Origin: Acidimicrobiia bacterium
GTDB taxonomy: Bacteria; Actinomycetota; Acidimicrobiia; Acidimicrobiales; SZUA-35
DNA length: 5,812 bases
Direction of reading: 5' to 3'
Assembly: GCA_029857855.1 (NCBI GenBank)
Contig: JAOUGG010000201.1
Coordinates: forward strand, 1 to 5,812
A program made the translations under genes and the position numbers. How positions within the stretch are numbered: position 1 is the stretch's first letter; each line of letters opens with the position of its first letter. Shown here one piece after another: positions 1-5,812 of the stretch. Below the pieces are notes generated by a model. It was not told the DNA's origin and ran no database searches. It saw only the letters and a list, made by a program, of their open reading frames with translations.

Positions 1-558
1 GGCCAGCCCAGCGGCGGCCCCGGCCCGGGCCTGCGGGGCGAGCCCCACCGCCTCGGCCTGTGATGCCGCCGATCGGTTGACGACGACGATCTCGTCGACT
101 CCGCACCGACCCAGGGCCTCGATGATCGAGCGGGCGGCGCCGCCGGCACCGATGACGCCGACGGTGCGTCCGGCCAACGGCTGGCCGATGTCGTGTTCGA
201 ACGCGGTCACGAAACCGTCGCCGTCGGTCGACTCTGCCACGATCCGATCGTCCCGCCAGAACAGGCAGTTGGCGGACCCGAGGCGCTCCACCGTCTCCGT
301 GCGCTCATCGGCGGCCGCCGCCGCGGCGGCCTTGTGGGGCATGGTCACCGACAAGCCGGCCAGGTCGAGGGTGCGCATCGCGGTGACCGCTGCCGCGCCG
401 TCGGCAGGGTCGACATCGAGGGCAACGTAGGCCCAATCGAGCCCGGTCGCGGCGAAGGCAGCGTTGTGGATGCGAGGCGAGAGTGAGTGACGGACCGGGT
501 GGCCGATCACCGCCGCCAGGCGGGTTCGGCCCGTGATGGCGGGAGGCCGGTCGGCCAT
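1..558 (-). CDS. aroE: Shikimate dehydrogenase (NADP+), C-terminus cut by the window edge
   Basis: Reduces 3-dehydroshikimate to shikimate with NADPH, the fourth step of chorismate synthesis, in the cytosol. The frame is open for 186 codons from ATG at 558 to the left edge; the family is usually about 270-290 aa, so roughly the last third is missing. The substrate domain shows GHPVRHSLSP (residues 19-28, the two substrate-binding serines S25 and S27), GLSVTMPHK (68-76, T72 and catalytic K76), N97 in GSANCL, and STDGDGF (110-116, catalytic D112). The Rossmann fold starts at VIGAGGAARS (135-144), and VVVNRS (158-163) matches the NADP-binding NRT/NRS region. Differences from the common forms: GSANCL for GAVNTL, STDG for NTDG, and a run of seven alanines (77-83) just after K76. 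The start overlaps the mltG stop by one base (TGATG), so it is probably translated by reinitiation. Identification is firm; the shikimate-specific class is likely over YdiB or quinate types but needs the C-terminus. Confidence 0.95.
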   Translation of the reverse strand, partial: MADRPPAITGRTRLAAVIGHPVRHSLSPRIHNAAFAATGLDWAYVALDVDPADGAAAVTAMRTLDLAGLSVTMPHKAAAAAAADERTETVERLGSANCLFWRDDRIVAESTDGDGFVTAFEHDIGQPLAGRTVGVIGAGGAARSIIEALGRCGVDEIVVVNRSAASQAEAVGLAPQARAGAAAGLA

Positions 559-1730
559 CAGCCGTCGAGGACCCCGGCCTCCTCGGCGATGCGCTTGAAC
601 TCGAGGAACTCCTCGTCGGTCGTGGCGAAGTTGTGGGTTCGGCCGTCGGGTGACAGCACGTAGTAGATCCAGTCACCGTCGGCCGGGTTCATCGCCGCCT
701 CCAGCGAGGCCTTCGACGGCATCGCAATGGGAGTCGGGGGCAGTCCCGTACGGCGGCGGGAGTAGTAGGGGTTCTCCGTGGATTCGAGCAGCTCGGTGGT
801 CAGCTGCGCCTGACGGTCCTGGAGGGCGTAGAGGTAGGTGGCGTCGATGCCGAGCCAGTGGTTGTCACGGAGGCGGTTGTAGATGACGCGGGAGATCTTG
901 GCGCGGTCCTCGTCGGCCTTGGCCTCGGCCTCGACCAGCGAAGCGATGATGATCACCTCGTAGGCCGACATGTTGTGCGTCCGCTCGGCGCCGCCATAGC
1001 CCAGCTCGCCGGTGACCCGGGCGAACTCGTCGTTCATCTTGGCCAGCACCTCGAGCGCGGTGACGTCGTCTTCGATGAAGTACTTGGCCGGGAACAGCAG
1101 ACCCTCCCAGCTGTCCTCGCCCGGCGGCCGGTAGCGGGGTGTGAGCTGGCCGCTGTCGAGCACGGCCTGGAGGTCGGCCTCCGTGATGCCCTCGATCTGT
1201 TGGGCGATACGGGGCAGCATCTCCGAGACCCACAGACCTTCGGGGATGACGAACTCGCCGTATTCGATCTGCCGGGGCCCGCCGAGGAGGACCTCGATCG
1301 CCTCGTCGGCCGACATGTTTTCGGCGAACGTGTACTCGCCGGCCTGGAAGTTGCCCTGATCCCTCCACTGGGCGTAGTAGCGGAAGAAGGTGGAGTTGGG
1401 GATGATGCCTTTTTCACTCAGGATGGAGCCGATGTCGGCGGTGGTCGCACCGGACGGGACCAACACGGCCACGGGAGCCCCGGGATCACCCTCAGGGTCG
1501 ATCTGACCGGCCAACCAGTTCCGACCGGTCGTGTAGACGACGTAGCCGATCACGGCGAGAATCACGACGGCGACCACGGCCCGCAGAACGCGGAACCCGG
1601 CCGGGCGGGCGGTCACGAACTCCGACCGGTCGTCCCAGCCGAGGCCCGGATCGGGCTGGGGGCCGGTTCCCGGCGCTTGACTCCCGAGCGGTTGGGAGCT
1701 CCCGACGTCATGCTGATCCAGCGTACTCAC
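558..1730 (-). CDS. mltG: Endolytic murein transglycosylase MltG (YceG-like)
   Basis: Cleaves nascent glycan strands at the membrane and is thought to act as a terminator of peptidoglycan polymerisation. With GTG at 1730 the product is 390 aa. It has a Pro/Gly-rich cytosolic tail (about 1-45), one membrane segment (about 46-69, AVVAVVILAVIGYVV core), a LysM-like extracytoplasmic region (about 85-175) and the YceG catalytic domain. Recognisable parts are EGLLFPAKYF (209-218), ASLVEAEAK (263-271, with the acidic residues E267 and E269 where the catalytic Glu lies), VIYNRL (283-288), GLPPTPI (329-335) and the C-terminal HNFATTDEEF (366-375). The usual NTY before GLPP is absent (YYSRRR instead). 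The frame can be extended to GTG at 1808 (416 aa), but those 26 codons are Arg-rich, use AGG and AGA, and have many A/T third positions unlike the rest, so I prefer 1730. A -10-like box stands seven bases before it. Family identification is firm; the start is moderately supported. Confidence 0.93.
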   Translation of the reverse strand: MSTLDQHDVGSSQPLGSQAPGTGPQPDPGLGWDDRSEFVTARPAGFRVLRAVVAVVILAVIGYVVYTTGRNWLAGQIDPEGDPGAPVAVLVPSGATTADIGSILSEKGIIPNSTFFRYYAQWRDQGNFQAGEYTFAENMSADEAIEVLLGGPRQIEYGEFVIPEGLWVSEMLPRIAQQIEGITEADLQAVLDSGQLTPRYRPPGEDSWEGLLFPAKYFIEDDVTALEVLAKMNDEFARVTGELGYGGAERTHNMSAYEVIIIASLVEAEAKADEDRAKISRVIYNRLRDNHWLGIDATYLYALQDRQAQLTTELLESTENPYYSRRRTGLPPTPIAMPSKASLEAAMNPADGDWIYYVLSPDGRTHNFATTDEEFLEFKRIAEEAGVLDG

Positions 1731-1743
1731 TCTGTCGATACTA
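1728..1743 (-). promoter_or_regulatory. Candidate leaderless promoter of mltG-aroE
   Basis: Reading the minus strand, TAGTAT (1738-1743) fits the actinobacterial -10 pattern TANNNT and is followed by exactly seven bases before GTG at 1730-1728. Transcription would then begin at or next to the first base of the start codon, as in the leaderless mRNAs common in Actinobacteria. No Shine-Dalgarno precedes this GTG, which fits. No good -35 hexamer is visible 16-18 bases upstream. The gap between the ruvX stop and this start (1731-1850, 120 nt) shows nothing else I would call. Short hexamers arise by chance, so this remains a prediction. Confidence 0.35.
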
Positions 1744-1850
1744 CGGCCCCGAGAGCCTGGCGCGGTGTCACGAAGACCACGATCCCTGTTCCGAACTCCC
1801 CTGACCACCCGGAGAATTCACTCCACAAACGCCGGATGGCGGTCATCGGG

Positions 1851-2300
1851 TCAGGAGCGGTTGGCGTCGATCCAGCTCTGGAGGATCACCGCGGCCGCCA
1901 CCTGATCGACCACACCCCGGCCCTTACGGGACCCGATACCGGCATCGGCCAGCGAGTTGGCCGCCGTGGTTGTGGTGTTGCGTTCGTCGTGGGTGACGAC
2001 CTCGACGCCACCCGGTCCGAGCCTGCGTCGGAGGGCCTTGACCTCCGACAGCACCTTTCGCGCCGCCGGTCCAACCGAGCCGTCGAGCGACAGCGGAAGA
2101 CCCACGACCACCACGGTCGCCTCCGTGCGGTCGACGATCTCGGCAATCAGGTCGTGCTCGACGGGACGGTCACCGACCCGCTGCACGATCTCCGACGGTG
2201 TGGCCACCGTGCGTCCGGCGTCGCACACGGCGACACCGATCCGCCGGTCGCCGAGGTCAAGGCCGATGGCCCGTCCCCCGTTCCGGGGGGTTCCGGGCAT
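1851..2300 (-). CDS. ruvX: YqgF/RuvX-family nuclease (16S rRNA maturation / putative Holliday junction resolvase)
   Basis: RNase H-fold protein of 149 aa, normal length for the family. Its relatives process the 5' end of 16S rRNA precursor in E. coli and have been described as Holliday junction resolvases; which role applies here cannot be read from sequence. The first acidic motif is GLDLGDRRIGVAV (13-25, D15), followed by VVGLPLSLDG (65-74), the HDERNTTT block (104-111, E106) and VVDQVAAAVILQSWID (130-145, D132). These three acidic positions form the expected metal-binding set. The gene lies 14 nt after alaS. There is no purine-rich ribosome binding site in that gap and no alternative start before the first motif, so ATG at 2300 is the only reasonable choice. 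The start codon is enclosed in a perfect inverted repeat, suggesting that translation depends on ribosomes finishing alaS. Confidence 0.95.
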   Translation of the reverse strand: MPGTPRNGGRAIGLDLGDRRIGVAVCDAGRTVATPSEIVQRVGDRPVEHDLIAEIVDRTEATVVVVGLPLSLDGSVGPAARKVLSEVKALRRRLGPGGVEVVTHDERNTTTTAANSLADAGIGSRKGRGVVDQVAAAVILQSWIDANRS

Positions 2301-2312
2301 CGGATCGCCCGG
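2293..2312 (-). repeat. Perfect hairpin enclosing the ruvX start codon
   Basis: On the minus strand CCGGGC (2312-2307) and GCCCGG (2298-2293) form a perfect 6-bp G/C-only stem around the 8-nt loop GATCCGAT. The A and T of the ruvX ATG lie in the loop and its G closes the stem. A second C-run/G-run stem (2275-2279 with 2286-2290) follows within codons 4-9. Such structure would hinder independent initiation and be opened by ribosomes ending alaS 15 nt upstream. The repeat is seen directly; the coupling role is inferred, and G/C-rich DNA makes short stems common. Confidence 0.5.
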
Positions 2313-2314
2313 GC

Positions 2315-4897
2315 TCAGACCGCGACTCCAGCCGCCTGGCGGGCCAGGTTCAGCGCCTCGTCGATACCCTCGGGGTCCTTGCCGCCGGCCATGGCCAGAT
2401 CGGGGCCTTTGCCGCCACCGCCCTTGATGGCCTTGGCCCCCTCGGCGATCAGATCGCCGGCCGCCGGTGAATGACCCGGGGTCACCGCAGCCACCAGGGC
2501 CGCTCCCCCGCCGTCGGGCTCGCCACCGAGCACGACGATGTCGACACCCTCGGTGTTTCGGAGTTTGAGCGCAAGGTCCTTCAGCTCGTCGCGACCGATG
2601 TTGTCGACCCTGGCCACGACTATCCCGTCGGTGGCGGTGGCCGCCAGCTCGGCGGCCAATCCCTGCGCCATCTTGGCCTGGAGTTCGCGGACCTGGTCTT
2701 TCAGCTCGGACATCTCGCCGAGGCGTTTGGTCAGGCCGTCGAGCACGTTGCCCCTCGGCACGTTCAGCATCTCGGCCGCCGAGTCGATCGTCCGCTGCTC
2801 GGTTCGGAGCAGGTCGACGGCCCCGGCGCCGGTGACGGCCTCGACCCGGCGCAGGTTGGAGCCGATCGAGCCCTCGGACACGATCTTCAGCAGGCCGATG
2901 TCGCCCATCGCCTTGACGTGGGTGCCACCACAGAACTCGAGCGTGGGGCCGGCCTTCAGCACCCGGACCAGCTCGCCGTACTTGTCACCGAAGAAGGCGA
3001 TGGCGCCCATCTCTTCGGCTTCGGCCTTCGTCATCTCGTCGTGCGAGGCAGCCTCGTTGGCCAGCACGACCCCGTTGACGAGGTCCTCGATCCGGGCGAT
3101 CTGCTCGTCGGTCACCGGTTCGAAGTGGCTGAAGTCGAAGCGCAGCCGATCGGGGGCGACCAGCGAGCCCTGCTGTTTGACGTGATCGCCGAGAACCTCA
3201 CGCAGCGCCCAGTGGAGCAGGTGGGTTCCGGTGTGGTTGCGGCGGATTGCGTCGCGCCGTTCGACGTAGATGCTGAGCTTCGCCCGCTGACCGGGGCGGA
3301 TCTCGCCGGTCATATCACCAACGACGTGGCGATGCACGCCAGGTACGGCGTAGACGGTGTCGCGGATGGTGGCCGAGCCGGTGTCGGTGGTGATCGTGCC
3401 GGTGTCGCCGATCTGGCCACCGGATTCAGCGTAGAAGGGAGTGCGGTCGACGAAGATCGAGACGGTGTCGGTGCCGATGCCGGTGACCAGCAGGACCTCG
3501 GCGTCGACGTCGACCACCTCGTGGCGGCCCACGAAGTCGGTCGGTCCGGTGGACTCCGACAGCGCCTGAACCTGCTCGAAGTCCCCGGCCTGGATGACCC
3601 CCTTGCGGGCTTCCTTGGCCCGGGTCCGCTGCTCCTCCATGGCCACATCGAACCCGGCCCGATCAACGGTGAAACCGCGCTCGGCGACGACCTCCTCGGT
3701 CACCTCGAACGGGAAGCCGTAGGTGTCGTGCAGCAGGAAGGCCACCGAACCCGGCAGCGTGCCGCCGTCGGGCACGTCGGCCAGGTGCTGGTCGAGGATG
3801 GCCGATCCGGTGGCCAGTGTCTTGCGGAACTGGATCTCCTCCCGCTCCACCACGGAACGGACGAGTTCGTGGGTCGACACAAGCTCCGGGTAGTCGGATC
3901 CCATGATCTCGACCACCGCGTCGACCAGTTGGGGCGTGACGATGTCTTCGACACCGAGGAGATAGGCGAAACGGACGGCCCGGCGCATGATGCGCCGCAG
4001 CACGTAGCCCCGATCCTCATTGGACGGGAAGACGCCGTCGGCGATCAGAAAGGTCATGGTGCGGGCGTGTTCGGCCAGCACGCGAAGGGCCAGATCCGAC
4101 TTCTCGTCGTGGCCCAGGGAGTACCCGGTGGCCTGCTCGGCCGTCTCGATGAGGCGGGCCATCTCGTCGATCTCGAACACCGACTCCTTGCCCTGCAGGA
4201 CGGCCAGAATCCGCTCCAGACCCGCGCCGGTGTCGATCGACGGCTTTGGCAGCGGAGTCGACTCACCGCTTTCGTCGGTCTCGAACTGCATGAACACGAG
4301 GTTCCAGATTTCCACGTAGCGCTCGTCGCCGCCGTGGGCCGGGCCGCCCTCCTCGCCGTACTGTGGTCCTCGATCCCAGAAGATCTCCGAGCTCGGGCCG
4401 TTGGGGCCGGTGTCGGCCATCCGCCACCAGTTGTCGTCGTCGAGGCGCTGAATCCGTTCGGCGGGCAGGCCCACCTCGTCGCGCCAGATGGCCTCGGCCT
4501 CGTCGTCGGACATGTGCACGGTGACCCACAGACGTTCGGTGTCGAGGCCGAGCACCTCGGTGACGAACGTCCAGGCCATGGGGATGGCCTCTTCCTTGAA
4601 ATAGTCGCCGAAGCTGAAGTTGCCCATCATCTCGAAGAAGGTGAGATGGCGGGAGGTCCGGCCGACCTCGTCGAGGTCGTTGTGTTTGCCACCGGCCCGG
4701 ACGCACTTCTGCACCGTGACGGCCCGGTTGTGCTCCGGGCGCTCCTCGCCGACGAAATACGGCTTGAACGGAACCATGCCCGAGTTCACGAAAAGCAGTG
4801 TCTGGTCATGCGGAATCAGGCTGGCCGACGCCAGGTGTTGGTGATCCCGTTCGACGAAGAAATCGATGAAGGCTTGTCGCAGTTCCTTGGCTTTCAT
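2315..4897 (-). CDS. alaS: Alanyl-tRNA synthetase
   Basis: Class II synthetase that activates alanine, charges tRNA-Ala and clears mischarged Ser/Gly. The product is 860 aa, close to the 876 aa of E. coli AlaRS, so it is complete. Domains in order: catalytic core (about 1-250) with FVNSGMVPFKPYF (36-48), the QKCVRAGGKHNDLDEVG block (63-79), FFEMMGNFSFGDYF (87-100) and the class II motif 3 region DTGAGLERI (222-230); tRNA-recognition helices (about 250-450); an editing domain with HTGTH (555-559) and CGGTH (656-661 region; H555, H559, C656 and H660 are the expected metal ligands); a short coiled coil (about 725-750); and the glycine-rich DHHA1/C-Ala domain (GGGGKGPDLAMAGG, 826-839). ATG at 4897 is chosen because MKAKELRQAF is the conserved AlaRS beginning and GGGGAG stands four bases upstream; the frame runs 32 codons further up but that part is not AlaRS-like. 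It heads a probable operon with ruvX. Confidence 0.98.
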   Translation of the reverse strand: MKAKELRQAFIDFFVERDHQHLASASLIPHDQTLLFVNSGMVPFKPYFVGEERPEHNRAVTVQKCVRAGGKHNDLDEVGRTSRHLTFFEMMGNFSFGDYFKEEAIPMAWTFVTEVLGLDTERLWVTVHMSDDEAEAIWRDEVGLPAERIQRLDDDNWWRMADTGPNGPSSEIFWDRGPQYGEEGGPAHGGDERYVEIWNLVFMQFETDESGESTPLPKPSIDTGAGLERILAVLQGKESVFEIDEMARLIETAEQATGYSLGHDEKSDLALRVLAEHARTMTFLIADGVFPSNEDRGYVLRRIMRRAVRFAYLLGVEDIVTPQLVDAVVEIMGSDYPELVSTHELVRSVVEREEIQFRKTLATGSAILDQHLADVPDGGTLPGSVAFLLHDTYGFPFEVTEEVVAERGFTVDRAGFDVAMEEQRTRAKEARKGVIQAGDFEQVQALSESTGPTDFVGRHEVVDVDAEVLLVTGIGTDTVSIFVDRTPFYAESGGQIGDTGTITTDTGSATIRDTVYAVPGVHRHVVGDMTGEIRPGQRAKLSIYVERRDAIRRNHTGTHLLHWALREVLGDHVKQQGSLVAPDRLRFDFSHFEPVTDEQIARIEDLVNGVVLANEAASHDEMTKAEAEEMGAIAFFGDKYGELVRVLKAGPTLEFCGGTHVKAMGDIGLLKIVSEGSIGSNLRRVEAVTGAGAVDLLRTEQRTIDSAAEMLNVPRGNVLDGLTKRLGEMSELKDQVRELQAKMAQGLAAELAATATDGIVVARVDNIGRDELKDLALKLRNTEGVDIVVLGGEPDGGGAALVAAVTPGHSPAAGDLIAEGAKAIKGGGGKGPDLAMAGGKDPEGIDEALNLARQAAGVAV

Positions 4898-4901
4898 AGC
4901 A

Positions 4902-4907
4902 CTCCCC
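4902..4907 (-). promoter_or_regulatory. Ribosome binding site of alaS
   Basis: GGGGAG on the minus strand ends four bases before ATG at 4897. It is the clearest Shine-Dalgarno in the window, and it fixes the alaS start at MKAKEL, ruling out the in-frame upstream start at 4993. Confidence 0.7.
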
Positions 4908-4914
4908 AGGCTAG

Positions 4915-4932
4915 CGGCAACCGCCGTTGCCG
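4915..4932 (-). repeat. Perfect inverted repeat in the alaS leader, possible operator or hairpin
   Basis: CGGCAAC and GTTGCCG form a perfect 7-bp stem separated by GGCG (minus strand), 17 nt before the alaS ATG and just upstream of its ribosome binding site. A TAGCCT box (4908-4913) abuts it; if that were a -10 element, the transcript would start almost at the ribosome binding site, so I do not call it a promoter. E. coli AlaRS is known to repress its own gene by binding a palindrome at its promoter, which makes an operator conceivable; an RNA hairpin is equally possible. The rest of the 4898-5061 gap shows no T-box hallmarks. Confidence 0.45.
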
Positions 4933-5004
4933 AACCCACGATTACCGACCACCGGCGCCCCCCCGTCGTCGCCGTCGTGCGATCGCCGCGCAACGGTAGC
5001 GGGA

Positions 5005-5023
5005 CGGTCGGGACGGCCGACCG
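5005..5023 (-). terminator. Candidate hairpin terminator without U-tract after the 5062-5637 gene
   Basis: Minus-strand CGGTCGG and CCGACCG pair perfectly over 7 bp with the 5-nt loop CCGTC, starting 38 nt after the TAG stop at 5062. No run of T follows, so it is not a classical intrinsic terminator; GC-rich Actinobacteria often have such U-less hairpins downstream of genes, though their terminating activity is debated. It could also simply be part of the alaS leader. Confidence 0.3.
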
Positions 5024-5061
5024 CCACGGCGGCCATCGTCATCGGATTGATCCGGGATGGA

Positions 5062-5637
5062 CTAGTGGTCCCAGGGCTTCGCCGCCCGGCGGTAGGTTCG
5101 CTGCACCCGGTTAACCACGGTCGTCGCCCGGCGTCGAGCCCGGGGCCGTCCCGGCGGGACGGGATCGGGAACCGTCGGCAGCGGCGAACGGGCCGGCCGG
5201 TTTCGGCGATCGAGCATGGCGTCGTCGGCCGCGGCGTGGTCACCCAACGACCGGTGGTATTCGGCCCACAGCTCCCGCTCGCTCAGGTCCGACTCGCGGC
5301 GCCACTGCTCCTTGATGTCGCGAGCGGCTGCTCCAGGATCGGACCAGCGGTGGCGGAGCCGTCTCGTGGCGGATCCAACCCGACGAGAGCGGTCGCTCAC
5401 GTTGCGGGCCGCCCGGCCGGCGGCCACGGCGCCTCCTCCGACCCGGAGCAGGTCGCCGGGCGCGGCGTCGATCGCACGAACCACCGGGCCGGGGAGCCGC
5501 TGGGCCAGATCGTCGGTGGCCTCGTCGATCGACTTCGCCCTGGTCCGGCGGGTCAAGGTCCGGAGTGCGGCGCCCAGGGCCACCCAGCGGAAGCGGCGGT
5601 ACAGGATGGTCAGCAGCCATCGCACGATCGTGATCAT
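5062..5637 (-). CDS. Unrecognised basic protein upstream of alaS
   Basis: A 191-aa protein I cannot assign to a family. The N-terminus is hydrophobic (VRWLLTILY, 5-13, then RWVALGAAL, 17-25) but broken by arginines at 14, 15 and 17, so it is at best a short amphipathic or peripheral membrane anchor. A helical, Ala/Arg-rich middle follows (about 26-115), then WRRESDLSERELWAEYHRSLG (112-132), a Pro/Arg-rich linker (about 144-170) and a basic tail ending KPWDH. Overall it is strongly positively charged. Third codon positions are heavily G/C, which supports real coding over the overlapping frames. ATG at 5637 overlaps the preceding stop by ATGA and has AAGG seven bases upstream. In Streptomyces small membrane-anchored proteins of unknown function sit just before alaS; this gene holds a comparable place, but I see no sequence similarity that would justify transferring a name. 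Confidence 0.75.
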   Translation of the reverse strand: MITIVRWLLTILYRRFRWVALGAALRTLTRRTRAKSIDEATDDLAQRLPGPVVRAIDAAPGDLLRVGGGAVAAGRAARNVSDRSRRVGSATRRLRHRWSDPGAAARDIKEQWRRESDLSERELWAEYHRSLGDHAAADDAMLDRRNRPARSPLPTVPDPVPPGRPRARRRATTVVNRVQRTYRRAAKPWDH

Positions 5638-5810
5638 CGGCGAGCCTTCGCCTGATCGCCGGCAGGCCCGATGGCCCCGACCGGTTCGACGTCGCCACGT
5701 TGACGGCGACGACCCAGCATCCAGCGCCGGGCCATGCGACCCGATCCCGAGACCACGGCAAGGGTTCGGATCATCGGATCCTGGGCCGCCTCATGGGTGC
5801 GCCGAGTTGT
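5634..5810 (-). CDS. Partial or very small Arg-rich unknown protein at the right edge
   Basis: The frame ending at TGA 5636-5634 is open to the window edge (58 codons), so this may be the C-terminus of a longer protein. It could instead be a complete 46-aa protein from ATG at 5774, which has AGGA four bases upstream and overlaps a stop in another frame by ATGA. Visible sequence is MIRTLAVVSGSGRMARRWML (starting at that ATG), followed by an Arg-rich, then Gly/Ala-rich tail ending QAKARR. Third positions are mostly G/C, as expected of coding sequence here. The stop overlaps the next gene's ATG by ATGA, consistent with co-translation. I do not recognise a family. Confidence 0.5.
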   Translation of the reverse strand, partial: TTRRTHEAAQDPMIRTLAVVSGSGRMARRWMLGRRRQRGDVEPVGAIGPAGDQAKARR

Positions 5811-5812
5811 TT

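Noticed and set aside
1809..1830. Inverted repeat around GAATTC between ruvX and mltG (GGAG/CTCC arms)
   Set aside because: The stem is four base pairs with a six-base loop and no T-tract; expected often by chance.
858..2474. 538-codon plus-strand frame opposite mltG and ruvX, meeting the previous one by an ATGA overlap
   Set aside because: It spans two well-identified minus-strand genes and their gap with antisense-type composition; the ATGA overlap is best explained by chance.
2471..4999. 842-codon open frame on the plus strand opposite alaS
   Set aside because: It mirrors a firmly identified AlaRS gene. Its composition (rich in D, G, V, H, L) is what the antisense of G/C-ending codons gives, and no domain is recognisable.
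4898..5061. T-box riboswitch before alaS
   Set aside because: The 164-nt leader lacks the conserved T-box sequence and the specifier/antiterminator layout; only two short hairpins are visible.
4927..5655. 242-codon plus-strand frame over the alaS leader and the basic protein gene
   Set aside because: It is low-complexity (Gly/Arg/Pro) and shows none of the codon-position preference seen on the minus strand, where the 5062-5637 frame has strong G/C third positions.
5240..5761. 173-codon minus-strand frame overlapping the 5062-5637 gene
   Set aside because: It shares the strand but another frame; its Arg/Pro/Gly-rich product looks like an out-of-frame reading, while the 5062-5637 frame has better codon bias and a hydrophobic N-terminus.
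1..5812. Mobile element, CRISPR, toxin-antitoxin, phage or biosynthetic cluster
   Set aside because: All identified genes are conserved housekeeping genes in a conserved order, with no terminal repeats, repeat arrays, integrase or change in base composition that I could see.

Overview
This is a stretch of ordinary chromosome from a GC-rich bacterium, with every gene I can support on the minus strand. The order alaS - ruvX - mltG - aroE is the classic actinobacterial arrangement; Mycobacterium has the same four genes in the same order. Strong G/C preference at third codon positions and leaderless-type start signals also fit Actinomycetota. A deep-branching class such as Acidimicrobiia is plausible from the divergent MltG C-terminal motifs, but that is an impression and not a proof.

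In transcription order, from high to low coordinates: the right edge carries the 3' end of an unidentified gene (about 5634-5810). Its stop overlaps by ATGA the start of an unrecognised, very basic 191-aa protein (5062-5637). A gap of 164 nt follows, holding two perfect short inverted repeats and a good ribosome binding site. Then come full-length alanyl-tRNA synthetase alaS (2315-4897), the YqgF-family nuclease ruvX (1851-2300, 14 nt after alaS), the endolytic murein transglycosylase mltG (558-1730) and the N-terminal two thirds of shikimate dehydrogenase aroE (1-558, cut by the left edge). The mltG stop and aroE start share one base (TGATG).

The genes cover unrelated housekeeping jobs: tRNA charging, 16S rRNA maturation or Holliday junction processing, termination of glycan strands in the cell wall, and aromatic amino acid synthesis. 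They are linked by tight spacing. ruvX has no convincing Shine-Dalgarno and its start codon sits in a perfect hairpin, which suggests coupling to alaS translation. mltG appears to start at an internal GTG seven bases after a TAGTAT -10-like box, which would make its mRNA leaderless and give the mltG-aroE pair its own promoter.

I saw no mobile elements, CRISPR, tRNA, rRNA, phage genes or defence genes. Apart from intergenic gaps of 164 nt or less, the window is fully coding. I found no previously undescribed system here. The points worth a second look are small-scale: start sites, hairpins at gene junctions and the two unidentified proteins.
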